Source: an uncultured Alphaproteobacteria bacterium (GTDB lineage: Bacteria > Pseudomonadota > Alphaproteobacteria > RF32 > CAG-239). Taken from it: 64,000 nucleotides of DNA. The number at the start of each line of letters is the position of its first letter. Within the stretch, counting starts at the first letter, position 1. Positions 17,126 through 26,411 of the stretch are shown one piece after another. The stretch is from the NCBI GenBank assembly GCA_934248075.1, contig CAKQKH010000006.1:15130-79129 (forward strand), given 5' to 3'. Under the pieces are notes generated by a model, which was given only the letters and a program-made list of their open reading frames with translations, ran no database searches and was not told where the DNA came from. Both the position numbers and the translations under genes were made by a program.

Positions 17126-19312
17126 TTGAGAGATATTGTAAGATTTTGTTTACGGACTTTTTTCACCGTAATGAAAGTCAGATGCCAAATCGCGTTTGAT
17201 GAAAATAAGCTTCCTACTAAGGCGGTTTATGTATCCAATCACGTTTCTTTTTTGGACCCGTTGTTGTTGTTTGCATTTCTCCCCGGCAATCCGGTATTTG
17301 CGCTCAACGGCCATCTGTATCGTAACAAATGGATACGTTTGTTTATGCGCACGGCAGACATTATGCCGTTCAACCCCATTGATCCCGGCGACTTAAAAGA
17401 ACTTATCGCCAAGGTTGACAGCGGCCGTTGCTGCGTTATTTTTGCCGAAGGACGCATTACCCAAAACGGTGGTTTGATGAAAATTTACGAGGCTCCGGGC
17501 CTGTTGGCCGACAAATCCGGCGCCCCGATTATTCCGGTTTGGATTAACGGCCCGCAATATGGCTATTTTTCAAAAACCAAAGGCAAGTTGCCGCATCGCC
17601 CATTGCCCAAAATTCAGATTATTGTCCGTAAACCGGTCAAATTTAAGTTGAAAGACGAGTTGCGCCGTCAAAGAGACCACATCAGCAATGAAGTTTATAT
17701 GATTATGCGTGATATGAGCTTTGATGCCTCTTATGATGACAATATTTCTTTGTTTGCTCAGCTGATGAAGACTGCCAAGGTTCACTCCAAGAAAGGTTTG
17801 TTGCGCCGTCCGATGTTTGTAGAGGACATCAACCGCGTGCCTAACTCTTACAAGGACATTATTATCAAATCTTTTGTTTTGGGTAAATTTTTCAAGAAGA
17901 AGACCTACCCCGGCGAGCATGTGGCTCTTTTGTTGCCTAATGCTATTGCCACCTTATGCACATTTTTCGGCTTGTCGGCTTATGACCGTATTCCGGTTAT
18001 GCTAAACTTCTCGGTTGGTGCCAAAAACATGGTTTCCATGTGCCGCACCGCTACTTGCCGCTTGGTTATCACCTCGCATTTGTTTATCCGCAATGCCAAA
18101 ATGGAACCGGTGGTTGAAGAGCTGAAAAAAGCCGGCATTGAGATATTTTATCTGGAAGATTTGCGCAAATACATCACCTTGGCCAACAAAATCGGCGCCT
18201 TTATCCGCTATAAGATCAAACGCGTGCCTCACCCTGAGGGCGGCAATCGCAAAGCGGTGATTTTGTTCACCTCCGGTTCTGAGGGCGCGCCCAAAGCCGT
18301 GGTTTTGAGCCATGCCAACATCATTTCCAACATCAAACAAATGTCCTCTATTGAGACTATCAATGTTACCGACACGTTGTTTAATGCTCTGCCGATGTTC
18401 CATAGCTTTGGCCTCACGGTCGGCACGTTGTTCCCCTTGTTTGAGGGCGCCAAGTTGTTCCTGTATCCGTCGCCGTTGCATTATCGTATCATTGCCGAGC
18501 TTATTTACGAGATCGGCGCCAGCATCATGATGGCTACTGACACCTTCTTCCGCGGTTATGCCAAAATTGCCCACCCGATGGATTTCCACAATGTCCGCTT
18601 TATGTATGGCGGTGCTGAGGCCATCAAACCCGATACCCGCAATATGTTTGTTGAGCGTTTTGGTCTGCGGGTTATGGAGGCATATGGCTCAACCGAATGC
18701 TCTCCGGTGGTTACGGCCAACAACCGTATTTTCAACCGTTTTGGCTCTATCGGTAAATTGTTGCCGAAGATTCAATACAAGATTGAACCGGTCCCCGGCA
18801 TTGACAAAGGCGGCGAGCTGTGCGTAAAAGGCCCCAACGTTATGATGGGTTACATTATGCCGGATAATCCGGGCGTGCTGGTTCCGCTCAAAGACGGCTG
18901 GTATCATACCGGTGACGTGGTTGATATTGATGAAATCGGCTTTGTTTACATTAAAGATCGTATCAAACGCTTTGCCAAAATCGGCGGTGAAATGGTATCT
19001 TTGAATGCCGTTCACGAGATGGTGGTTAAAGCTTGCGAATCCATGGGCACCGACTTTTCTTATGGTGTTGTGGCCGTGCCGCACGAAAGCAAAGGCGAGC
19101 AGATTGTTTTGGTAACCAACAACAAAAAAGTTACTCAAGACCTGTTGCACACCTACATTCGCAATAATGGTATGTCTGAGTTATACCTGCCGCGCCTGAT
19201 TCTGTATCATGAGACTTTACCGATGTTCGCCACCGGCAAAGCCGACAACGTAACCCTCAAAAAAGAAGTTATGGAAGAATTAGGACTGGCACAACCAGCT
19301 GCCAAAAAATAG
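17126..19312 (+). CDS. aas: Bifunctional acyltransferase / acyl-ACP synthetase (Aas type)
   Basis: In E. coli, Aas charges ACP with a fatty acid and transfers it to lyso-phosphatidylethanolamine at the inner membrane. This 728-residue protein has the same two domains and length. Residues 1-200 form a PlsC-type acyltransferase with NHVSFLD (the HX4D motif) and FAEGRIT. The rest is an AMP-forming ligase with LFTSGSEGAPKAVVLSH, YGSTECSPV and the GWYHTGDVVDID and IKDRIKRFAKIGGEMV motifs. The start is TTG 17126, with CGGAGA 8 bases before. Divergent tetR and the nearby fadL suggest that imported fatty acids enter phospholipids this way. Confidence 0.92.
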   Translation: MRDIVRFCLRTFFTVMKVRCQIAFDENKLPTKAVYVSNHVSFLDPLLLFAFLPGNPVFALNGHLYRNKWIRLFMRTADIMPFNPIDPGDLKELIAKVDSGRCCVIFAEGRITQNGGLMKIYEAPGLLADKSGAPIIPVWINGPQYGYFSKTKGKLPHRPLPKIQIIVRKPVKFKLKDELRRQRDHISNEVYMIMRDMSFDASYDDNISLFAQLMKTAKVHSKKGLLRRPMFVEDINRVPNSYKDIIIKSFVLGKFFKKKTYPGEHVALLLPNAIATLCTFFGLSAYDRIPVMLNFSVGAKNMVSMCRTATCRLVITSHLFIRNAKMEPVVEELKKAGIEIFYLEDLRKYITLANKIGAFIRYKIKRVPHPEGGNRKAVILFTSGSEGAPKAVVLSHANIISNIKQMSSIETINVTDTLFNALPMFHSFGLTVGTLFPLFEGAKLFLYPSPLHYRIIAELIYEIGASIMMATDTFFRGYAKIAHPMDFHNVRFMYGGAEAIKPDTRNMFVERFGLRVMEAYGSTECSPVVTANNRIFNRFGSIGKLLPKIQYKIEPVPGIDKGGELCVKGPNVMMGYIMPDNPGVLVPLKDGWYHTGDVVDIDEIGFVYIKDRIKRFAKIGGEMVSLNAVHEMVVKACESMGTDFSYGVVAVPHESKGEQIVLVTNNKKVTQDLLHTYIRNNGMSELYLPRLILYHETLPMFATGKADNVTLKKEVMEELGLAQPAAKK

Positions 19313-19317
19313 CCTTT

Positions 19318-19354
19318 AAGCCCCGCTTTTAAATAAAAATCGGGGCTTTTTTTT
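19318..19354 (+). terminator. aas terminator
   Basis: The stem AAGCCCCG (19318-19325) pairs with CGGGGCTT (19341-19348), followed by T-run to 19354. Confidence 0.88.
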
Positions 19355-19355
19355 C

Positions 19356-19383
19356 TTGCAATTTATTTTTTTTGTGTTAGAAA
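19356..19383 (+). promoter_or_regulatory. Candidate rpsU promoter
   Basis: TTGCAA (19356-19361), a 16-base T-rich spacer and TAGAAA (19378-19383) lie right after the aas terminator and 53 bases before the rpsU start. Confidence 0.4.
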
Positions 19384-19436
19384 ATAAGGCAAATTTGTTT
19401 TAACCTTTTAGATATTGTGGAAATGAGGTGATTTAA

Positions 19437-19643
19437 GTGGTTCAAGTTACTGTTATCGGTAATGACGTTGGACAGTCTCTGAAAGTTCTGAAAAAGAAAA
19501 TGCAGCGTGAAGGCATCTTCCGTGAGATGAAACTGCGCCGTTGTCATGAAAAGAACTCGGAGAAAAAGGCTCGCCGTCAGGCTGAGGCTGTTCGCCGCGC
19601 TCGTAAGCAGTTGCGTAAACGCTTAGATACTGAAGGATTCTAG
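19437..19643 (+). CDS. rpsU: 30S ribosomal protein S21
   Basis: This 68-residue small-subunit protein helps base-pairing of mRNA with 16S rRNA during initiation. It is recognised by [20 protein letters not shown] and the basic tail [10 protein letters not shown]. The start is GTG 19437, preceded by GAGGTGA 5 bases upstream. It is monocistronic, between two strong terminators. Confidence 0.96.
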   Translation: MVQVTVIGNDVGQSLKVLKKKMQREGIFREMKLRRCHEKNSEKKARRQAEAVRRARKQLRKRLDTEGF

Positions 19644-19657
19644 TCCGTTTAGTTACT

Positions 19658-19695
19658 AAAATCCCCGTTCTTTTTCAAGAACGGGGATTTTTTTT
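19658..19695 (+). terminator. rpsU terminator
   Basis: The stem AAAATCCCCGTTC (19658-19670) pairs with GAACGGGGATTTT, followed by T-run. It may also act on clpX from the other strand. Confidence 0.9.
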
Positions 19696-19735
19696 GCAAA
19701 ATAGGCAGCTCGCGGTTACGGGCTGCCTAAATACT

Positions 19736-21007
19736 CTAAGAAGCTTTTTTGTCCTCTTTTTTATTCAGAACATATTTGGGAGCTTTGCCGTCATTGATAA
19801 CATGTTCATCAATGATAATTTCTGCCACATTCTTTTTGTCGGGAATATCATACATCAATTCCAGCAAATTATCTTCCATAATCGCGCGCAGACCACGAGC
19901 ACCGGTTTTGCGCTCAATCGCTTTTTTAGCAATTGCCCGCAGCGCTTCCGGCGTAAAGGTCAATTTAACGCCTTCCATATCAAACATGCAGACATATTGC
20001 TTAACCAAAGCGTTCTTAGGCTCAGTCAACACCCTAACCAAAGCTTCCTCGTTCAAATCGCTTAAGGTAGCGATAATCGGCAAACGTCCTATAAACTCCG
20101 GTATCAAGCCGTATTTAAGCAAATCTTCCGGCTGAACGTCTTTGATAATCTCGCCGATTCCTCTTTCTTCTTTAGAGGCCACCTTGGCGCCAAAACCGAT
20201 TGAAGTTTCTTTGCCGCGACGGCTGACAATCTTCTCCAATCCGGCAAAAGCACCGCCGCAAATAAACAAGATATTGGTAGTGTCAACGTGCAAAAACTCC
20301 TGTTGCGGGTGTTTGCGGCCGCCTTGAGGCGGAACATTAGCCACCGTACCTTCAATAATCTTCAGCAAAGCCTGTTGCACGCCCTCACCCGAGACATCGC
20401 GGGTGATTGACGGCCCGTCGGTTTTACGAGTAATTTTATCAATCTCATCGATATAGACAATACCGCGCTGAGCTTTTTCAATATCATAATTGGCATTTTG
20501 CACCAATTTTAAGATGATATTTTCCACGTCTTCGCCAACATATCCGGCCTCAGTCAAAGTGGTGGCGTCAGCAATTGCAAACGGCACGTCCAAAATTTTT
20601 GCCAAAGTCTGCGCCAAAAGCGTTTTACCGCTACCGGTTGATCCAATCAGCACCACGTTAGATTTGGCAATTTCCACGTCTTTATTGGTCTTTTGCGAAT
20701 TCAGGCGTTTATAATGATTATAAACCGCGACAGCAAGCACCTTTTTGGCGTGATCCTGTCCAATCACATACTGATCCAAAAATTCTTTAATTTTGGAGGG
20801 CGACGGCAATTCCTCACTACTGGGAACGCCTTTTTCCGCTTTCTTTTCCTCAGCCAATTCATCGGCAACAATACTGGTGCAAACATCAATACATTCATCG
20901 CAGATATATACACCGCGACCGGCAATCAGTTTTTTCACCTCATTCTGGCTTTTGCCGCAAAAAGAACAATGCAGCAAATTATCTTCGTTCTTGGTCTCAT
21001 CTGTCAT
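19736..21007 (-). CDS. clpX: ATP-dependent Clp protease ATP-binding subunit ClpX
   Basis: ClpX unfolds tagged substrates and feeds them to ClpP. The 423-residue protein has the N-terminal zinc domain [11 protein letters not shown]...CDECID, then an AAA+ domain with Walker [16 protein letters not shown], Walker [10 protein letters not shown] and the GYVGEDVE pore-1 loop. Walker A normally reads GPTGSGKT; the Pro-to-Ser change leaves the key Gly, Lys and Thr intact. clpP starts upstream on the same strand with a 9-base gap, so they are co-transcribed. The lon and hupB genes that often follow clpX in Alphaproteobacteria are absent here. Confidence 0.97.
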   Translation of the reverse strand: MTDETKNEDNLLHCSFCGKSQNEVKKLIAGRGVYICDECIDVCTSIVADELAEEKKAEKGVPSSEELPSPSKIKEFLDQYVIGQDHAKKVLAVAVYNHYKRLNSQKTNKDVEIAKSNVVLIGSTGSGKTLLAQTLAKILDVPFAIADATTLTEAGYVGEDVENIILKLVQNANYDIEKAQRGIVYIDEIDKITRKTDGPSITRDVSGEGVQQALLKIIEGTVANVPPQGGRKHPQQEFLHVDTTNILFICGGAFAGLEKIVSRRGKETSIGFGAKVASKEERGIGEIIKDVQPEDLLKYGLIPEFIGRLPIIATLSDLNEEALVRVLTEPKNALVKQYVCMFDMEGVKLTFTPEALRAIAKKAIERKTGARGLRAIMEDNLLELMYDIPDKKNVAEIIIDEHVINDGKAPKYVLNKKEDKKAS

Positions 21008-21016
21008 GGTATTTTC

Positions 21017-21634
21017 CTATTTTAAAACTTCTTCGCGAGAGGTAACAATGTGATCAATCAAACCAAACTTTTTAGCCTCTTCCGGAGTCATAAAATTATC
21101 ACGTTCCATGGCTTTTTCAATCACTGATAACTTTTGTCCGGTCTTGTCGGCATAAATTTTGTTCAAACGTTTTTTCATATCCAGAATCAAGCGGGTGCGA
21201 ATTTCCATATCGGTGGCTTGTCCTTGGAATCCGCCGGAAGGCTGATGAATCATAATTTGAGAGTTGGGCAGAGAAAAACGCTTGCCTTTAGCACCTGCCG
21301 TCAATAACAGCGACCCCATCGAGCAGGCCTGACCAATACACAGCGTATTAACATCGCAGCTGATGTACTGCATAGTGTCATACATAGCCATACCGGCAGT
21401 AACCGATCCCCCCGGAGAATTAATATACAAAAAGATATCTTTTTTAGGGTTCTCAGATTCCAAAAACAGCAACTGCGCGCAAACCAAGGACGATACTTCA
21501 TCATTGACCTCACCGGTCAAGAAAATAATACGCTCTTTGAGCAAGCGCGAATAAATATCAAAAGAACGCTCGCCTTTGGATGTCTGCTCAATCACCATCG
21601 GCACCAAAGCATTATCAAAAATATTGCCAGTCAT
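21017..21634 (-). CDS. clpP: ATP-dependent Clp protease proteolytic subunit
   Basis: ClpP forms the barrel-shaped serine protease that works with ClpX. The 205-residue form shows [28 protein letters not shown], the catalytic Ser in [11 protein letters not shown] and the catalytic His in IMIHQPSGG. The start is taken at ATG 21634 because GGAAGGA lies 6 bases before it; an ATG 15 bases further upstream is less well placed. A TATAAT-like box lies at 21665-21670 on the minus strand. An OpgB-like gene separates clpP from tig, which is unusual. Confidence 0.96.
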   Translation of the reverse strand: MTGNIFDNALVPMVIEQTSKGERSFDIYSRLLKERIIFLTGEVNDEVSSLVCAQLLFLESENPKKDIFLYINSPGGSVTAGMAMYDTMQYISCDVNTLCIGQACSMGSLLLTAGAKGKRFSLPNSQIMIHQPSGGFQGQATDMEIRTRLILDMKKRLNKIYADKTGQKLSVIEKAMERDNFMTPEEAKKFGLIDHIVTSREEVLK

Positions 21635-21717
21635 GTCATATCCTTCCATAATTCAATCTGAGATATTATACATACAATATACTCAACAAATTATTAAGAA
21701 AAAAGAAATTTTGAAGC

Positions 21718-23133
21718 TTATTTGACAAATGAGTTATAGTAATTGCCGCGCCCATACAAATTCTGATTAAGCGCCTCAACCCCCATTTGTTCAATCAAAG
21801 CCCGCTGCTCGGCCGGCGCAAATGCCGAAACGCCCAAGCCGGCCCTATGATGAGGCAAAACCATTCCCATGCTCTCCAAAATTGTCGGAAACATATCCAG
21901 AGTTGTAATCATTCGATCAGTGTTCCCCTGCGGTCGGACACGAGAGTTCACAAACAGATTATATATCGCCGCCCCGTGATTATTAGCCCAAAACTTGTCG
22001 TCTTCATCATTGAGTTTAAGCTCCCATTTCTGATGATCTCCCAAAACCACCAGAACGGTATTGGCAGCAAACGGTTGGCGCTTAAACCAATCAACAAATT
22101 CCGCCGCCTGCTTATCGGCGCAACCAAACACATCGGCAATATTTTGAGACGAACCGGAGCATTGCGGCGCAAGTTTGGCATAAGGGCTATGAGTATCTAT
22201 GGTCTCCATAACCGCAAAAAAAGGATTATTTTGCTTGGACAAAGAAACAATTTTTTGCTTAAACAAAGAATACACCTGAGCATCAGGCAATCCCCACGCA
22301 TTAGTATTGCCATTTATCACATTAGAGGACAATGTTTCGCTCCCGACAATGTCTGCCGAAGCAAATTTATGGTTGCGCAAAAAGATATCAAGTCCGGCAA
22401 ATTTGACCGAAGAGCCTTTGATAAAAAATAAAGAATAACCGTTTGCGGCCAAAATATCCGGCAGACAAACGGCATTTGGCAAAAACAAATTTTCTTTTTT
22501 ATCAGGAACCGCCGTATTAGAAAGCGGAATTCCGCACCAGCCACCAACTATCGCTCCCATGGTGTAATATGTGCCGATAGTTCCGTATTGCCGGCTAAAA
22601 CTAATATTTTCATTAGCCAATTCAGTAAGTTGCTCCAGCACATTTCGCTTATTATCAGCTGGATCTTTTATCTCGCGCTCCATCGATTCCAAATACAACA
22701 AAATCAGATTTGGCCTTTCGCTACTCCTAAACTCCGCGCCGGCTTTTGCATAGTTCTGCTCATAAATTTCATCTTCATTAAACGAGCTTTTAATATATGA
22801 AAAAAATCCGATATTGTATAGCAACGCCACAAAAAACAACACGCTTGACGATGCCAAAGCAACAAACCTAACTCGGCGCAAATATTTAGAAACCAACCAA
22901 TAAACAAATATGCTGCTGATTAATGTCCAACCCAGTATATACTTTACAATAATACCGACGGCGTCTCCGTAAAAAATCGAACGAAAATAACGAAGATGAT
23001 ACAACACGCTGTCCATGCTCACGTTATAGAAAAACGCCGACAGTATGCACAATTCCGCCACAACCGACAAAATCACAGCCAACAATATGGCAACAAATTC
23101 TTTGAGTGTGATTTTCAATATTTTACCAGTCAT
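21718..23133 (-). CDS. Membrane phosphoglycerol transferase, OpgB/LtaS-type (alkaline phosphatase superfamily)
   Basis: The 471-residue protein has three to four N-terminal membrane helices (residues ~8-35, 60-80, 88-112) and a periplasmic sulfatase-like domain. Signatures fit the OpgB/MdoB branch: LLYLESMERE at the start of the domain, GTYYTMGAIVGGWCGIPL with the nucleophile-region Thr, FFIKGSSVKFAGLDIFLRNH, and VVLGDHQKW near the metal site. Such enzymes move phosphoglycerol from phosphatidylglycerol onto periplasmic glucans or surface glycans. The acceptor is unknown. The gene interrupts the conserved tig-clpP order and has its own gap on both sides. Confidence 0.82.
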   Translation of the reverse strand: MTGKILKITLKEFVAILLAVILSVVAELCILSAFFYNVSMDSVLYHLRYFRSIFYGDAVGIIVKYILGWTLISSIFVYWLVSKYLRRVRFVALASSSVLFFVALLYNIGFFSYIKSSFNEDEIYEQNYAKAGAEFRSSERPNLILLYLESMEREIKDPADNKRNVLEQLTELANENISFSRQYGTIGTYYTMGAIVGGWCGIPLSNTAVPDKKENLFLPNAVCLPDILAANGYSLFFIKGSSVKFAGLDIFLRNHKFASADIVGSETLSSNVINGNTNAWGLPDAQVYSLFKQKIVSLSKQNNPFFAVMETIDTHSPYAKLAPQCSGSSQNIADVFGCADKQAAEFVDWFKRQPFAANTVLVVLGDHQKWELKLNDEDDKFWANNHGAAIYNLFVNSRVRPQGNTDRMITTLDMFPTILESMGMVLPHHRAGLGVSAFAPAEQRALIEQMGVEALNQNLYGRGNYYNSFVK

Positions 23134-23283
23134 ATACTTATTTCACCTATGCCAGAAGAATCCCCTGCAAGCCCAAAACGTTGAGCCAATACAGATATTT
23201 GGACACAGCAAGCCGCTACTGCCCGCCTGTCAAATATTAACGCAACGCGCCAACATTACCACCGTCTCTATTTGTTTTTCCAC

Positions 23284-23315
23284 AAAAAAGCACTCCGACA
23301 ACAAGCCGGAGTGCT
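23284..23315 (-). terminator. tig terminator
   Basis: The stem AGCACTCCG (23289-23297) pairs with CGGAGTGCT (23307-23315). On the minus strand it is followed by a T6 run, 20 bases after the tig stop. Confidence 0.85.
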
Positions 23316-23335
23316 GCAATTTTTGTTTACGCTGA

Positions 23336-24721
23336 TTAAGCCGACTTCTTGGCTGCGGCTTTATCGGTTGTTTTCTTAGCGGTAGCTTTTTTAGCTGCTT
23401 TATCATCATCATTAAAGTTATAAAGATCTTCAACGCTGACAATCTTTTCCGCCACATCGGCCTGACCGATAATGTAGTCAACAATTTTTTCCTCAAAAAT
23501 CGGAGCTTTCAAACCGTCAACTGCAGTTTTGTTTTTGAGATAATAATCCAAAACAGCTTTTTCTTGTCCGGGATATTTCTTTGCCTCGTTCATAATCGCG
23601 GCATTAATATCTTCCGGTTTAATGCTGATTTGAGCATTCTGGCCAACCTCAGAGAGCAACAACCCCAGTTTAACCCGACGCAAAGCGATATCTTTGTACT
23701 CTTTCAGCAACTCTTCTTCGGTCTTTTCTTTCTCTGAAGCGTCAAGCTGATTGTATTTTTTGGCCTGCTCATACTGATCAACAATAGCTTTGTATTCAGC
23801 ATCAACCAAAGATACCGGAGATTCAAACTTGTATTCCTTATCCAAAATATCCAGCAACTGGCGTTTGATCTTCATGCGAGAAGCATTTTCATAATCGGCT
23901 TTAATCCGGTTCTTGATATCCTCTTTGAGTTTATCAAGGCTCTCGGCGCCGACAGTTTTGGCAAACTCATCATTGAGTTCAACTTTCTTGGGTTCGCGAA
24001 CTTCCTTGACTTCAACCGCAAACACAGAGTCTTTGCCGGCCAAATCTTTGGCATGATAATTTTCAGGGAACTTAACTTTAACATCAACATGGCTGCCTGC
24101 CTCGGCGCCAATCAGTTGATCTTCAAAACCGGGGATAAACGAACCGGAACCAAGCTCCAACGGATAGTTGTTGCCTTTGCCGCCCTGAAATTCTTTACCG
24201 TCAACCGAACCGACAAAATCAATCATAACCACGTCGCCCTTAGCGGCTTTTTTACCGGCAACGGCAACTGTCTCTTTATGAGCCTCAGAAATATACTTCA
24301 AAGCTTTTTCAACTTCCTCAGCCGGAACTTCCGCCATCAATTTCTCAAGTTTAATCTTGCTGAAATCGCCGAGTTTAATTTCCGGAATATTTTCCAAACT
24401 AACGTCAAACTCCAAATCTTTGCCTTCGGAAAAAGCGGTGATTTTAACATCAGGCTGTGTAGCCGGACGCAGTTTGTTTTGTGCGATTACCTCAGCGGTG
24501 CCTTCACGCACGGCATCTTCAACAACCTCGCCGATTACGCTGTCATGATATTTTTTCTTGAGCATTGCAAACGGAGCTTTGCCGGCACGGAACCCAGGCA
24601 ACTTAGCGGTTTTGGCAATTTGGTTGATTTTAGCGTCAATTTTGGTTTCAAAATCAGCTGCCGGAACGACAACTTTATACTCTTTTTTGAGACCTTCTGA
24701 TTTTACTTCGGTAATCTTCAT
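23336..24721 (-). CDS. tig: Trigger factor, ribosome-associated chaperone and PPIase
   Basis: Trigger factor binds the ribosome exit tunnel and holds nascent chains. The 461-residue protein has the N-terminal ribosome-binding domain (LPGFRAGKAPFAMLKKKY is the GFRxGKxP signature), a middle FKBP-type domain (GDVVMIDFVGSVDGKEFQGG), and a helical C-terminal domain. It ends in a Lys/Ala-rich tail. tRNA-Leu precedes it and clpP-clpX follow, the usual alphaproteobacterial neighbourhood apart from the inserted OpgB-like gene. Confidence 0.97.
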   Translation of the reverse strand: MKITEVKSEGLKKEYKVVVPAADFETKIDAKINQIAKTAKLPGFRAGKAPFAMLKKKYHDSVIGEVVEDAVREGTAEVIAQNKLRPATQPDVKITAFSEGKDLEFDVSLENIPEIKLGDFSKIKLEKLMAEVPAEEVEKALKYISEAHKETVAVAGKKAAKGDVVMIDFVGSVDGKEFQGGKGNNYPLELGSGSFIPGFEDQLIGAEAGSHVDVKVKFPENYHAKDLAGKDSVFAVEVKEVREPKKVELNDEFAKTVGAESLDKLKEDIKNRIKADYENASRMKIKRQLLDILDKEYKFESPVSLVDAEYKAIVDQYEQAKKYNQLDASEKEKTEEELLKEYKDIALRRVKLGLLLSEVGQNAQISIKPEDINAAIMNEAKKYPGQEKAVLDYYLKNKTAVDGLKAPIFEEKIVDYIIGQADVAEKIVSVEDLYNFNDDDKAAKKATAKKTTDKAAAKKSA

Positions 24722-24778
24722 AAAAACACACTCTTTCTATGTTTGTTGGTTAAAACCCGCGGATATCAACACTCAAAG

Positions 24779-24863
24779 TGGTGCGGATGGGGAGACTTGA
24801 ACTCCCAAACCTTGCGGCACCAGAACCTAAATCTGGCGTGTTTACCAATTTCACCACATCCGC
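24779..24863 (-). tRNA. tRNA-Leu (anticodon UAG)
   Basis: Read on the minus strand the gene begins GCGGATGTGG and ends with an encoded CCA (24779-24781). The acceptor stem pairs GCGGATG with CATCCGC. The anticodon stem-loop is CCAGA-TTTAGGT-TCTGG, giving anticodon TAG. A long variable arm of class II type follows, and the T arm reads GGGAGTTCAAGTCTCCC. It lies just upstream of tig. Confidence 0.96.
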
Positions 24864-24887
24864 AGATATCCTTATTATTTGCCTTGC

Positions 24888-24915
24888 ATACTACATAATT
24901 ATTTTAATAAATCAA
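24888..24915 (-). promoter_or_regulatory. Promoter for tRNA-Leu
   Basis: TTGATT (24910-24915), a 16-base spacer and TAGTAT (24888-24893) on the minus strand lie 25 bases before the tRNA 5' end. Confidence 0.45.
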
Positions 24916-24943
24916 GCACAAATTCACAAAGCAAACAAAATTA

Positions 24944-24972
24944 TTGTAATGTTTACGATTATTTTATAAGAT
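24944..24972 (+). promoter_or_regulatory. Candidate promoter for the TPR lipoprotein gene
   Basis: TTGTAA (24944-24949), a 17-base spacer and TAAGAT (24967-24972) lie 45 bases before the proposed TTG start. Confidence 0.35.
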
Positions 24973-25017
24973 GACGATAAGTTAATTTGTAGTTTTTAAA
25001 ATTTGAGGAGCAAACCC

Positions 25018-26316
25018 TTGTTTTCTGCCCGTATTAATAAGTTATTGCTTTGCACCGCCGCGGTTGCGATCTTATCCGGCTGTGCCATCTTTGAGAAAAA
25101 AGACTCGGATGAAGAGTCAAACTGGCTGATTCAGCAGTTTGAAAAAGACGGCGAAAGCTATGCCAACAAAGCCACTCTGGCTTACTCTAAAGGAGATTTT
25201 AAGCAAACTCTCACTTTGGTGACCGAAGCCCTCAAAGACAATCCGCGCAATCAGCGAGCCTTGTTGGTCGGCGCTCTCAGTGCTGAAAAACTCGGCCGTT
25301 ATAACCGCGCCCGCCAATATTATGAGGACTTGATTCTGATTGACGGACAAGCGACCTCAATTTTGGGCAGCAGCAGCGGTCAGCCCGAAAAGATAGCCGA
25401 CATTGCCAAAACCAGACTGCGCTCCATAACCATCAAACAAAGCGAGTTGGTGATTGAAAATAACAATGGCACCAGAAGCTTTAATGTCAGCAAAAATGCC
25501 GGACAAGATATCAGCCGCAACACGATTAATAACGCCCTTAAGCGTCGCTCCGCCACGATTGGCGCCGCTCCGCAAAAACCAGCGCCGGCAATTGACAATC
25601 TTTTCAACAGCCAGGAACAAAATATAATTTCGCGCTTTTTGGTCATGAAAGAGCTGGCTGAGAAAGACTTTATCAGCAAAGAAGAATTTTTATCGCGCCG
25701 CAATGCCAATATCGGCGGCCTTTTGCCTCTGACTAAACAAGCTCCCGGCGTAGGTATTGATCAACCGGTTCCGTCACCGGATCTGATTGTAGAACGCATT
25801 AACGTTCTCAAAGAAGGCGTTGAAGCCCGAGCCATCACCCCGCGGGAATTTTCTGCCGAAAGAGAGATTATCGTTGAGGCTCTGATGTCGCCCAATCCGC
25901 GCGCGCGCCTCAAGCCCAAAGCGCCGTCAAAAGATATTTTGGGCGCCGCCAAAGATTTGCGCAAGTTGGAAGTATTGTACGACCTTAACTTAATTACCAG
26001 CGGCGAAAAAGCGGCCGAGAAAAAAGCCATAGAAAAATATCTGGGTATTAACCGCGAAGCACCCAAACCAGCTACACCAGCCGTACAAACCGCTGCTCCT
26101 GTCGCCATGCAGACCGTGCCGACGCAGCCGCAAACTCTTCAGCCTGAACTGGTAGAGGTTACCACTACTGTGGAAGAAACCCCTATTCCTCTCAAGCCGG
26201 AAGTCAACACTGTAACCAAAGGTGATAAATCAATGGCGATTGTTGCCACAACGGAACCGACCGCCAAGGATAACGCTCCGCAAAATATCGTGCCTAACGT
26301 CACCTCTCCGTTCTAA
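25018..26316 (+). CDS. Lipoprotein with N-terminal TPR-like repeats
   Basis: A 432-residue protein with a lipoprotein signal (LLLCTAAVAILSGC, lipobox LSGC), so it is anchored by lipid in the envelope. After it, one or two TPR-like units (YANKATLAYSKGDFKQTLTLVTEALK and ALSAEKLGRYNRARQYYEDLI) suggest a protein-binding scaffold. The C-terminal third is Pro/Thr/Ala-rich and low in complexity. The start is taken as TTG 25018 because GAGGAG lies 7 bases before it. The protein is not matched to a named family. The next gene, prfC, has its own promoter. Confidence 0.75.
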   Translation: MFSARINKLLLCTAAVAILSGCAIFEKKDSDEESNWLIQQFEKDGESYANKATLAYSKGDFKQTLTLVTEALKDNPRNQRALLVGALSAEKLGRYNRARQYYEDLILIDGQATSILGSSSGQPEKIADIAKTRLRSITIKQSELVIENNNGTRSFNVSKNAGQDISRNTINNALKRRSATIGAAPQKPAPAIDNLFNSQEQNIISRFLVMKELAEKDFISKEEFLSRRNANIGGLLPLTKQAPGVGIDQPVPSPDLIVERINVLKEGVEARAITPREFSAEREIIVEALMSPNPRARLKPKAPSKDILGAAKDLRKLEVLYDLNLITSGEKAAEKKAIEKYLGINREAPKPATPAVQTAAPVAMQTVPTQPQTLQPELVEVTTTVEETPIPLKPEVNTVTKGDKSMAIVATTEPTAKDNAPQNIVPNVTSPF

Positions 26317-26351
26317 TCGCTAACAGCAGGCGACACCATGCAAATGTCCTC

Positions 26352-26380
26352 TTGACTAGATAAGGTTTTTCAGCTACAAA
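26352..26380 (+). promoter_or_regulatory. prfC promoter
   Basis: TTGACT (26352-26357), a 17-base spacer and TACAAA (26375-26380) lie 31 bases before the prfC ATG. Confidence 0.5.
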
Positions 26381-26411
26381 ACCAACAAATTTTTAATTTG
26401 AAAGTTTAATC

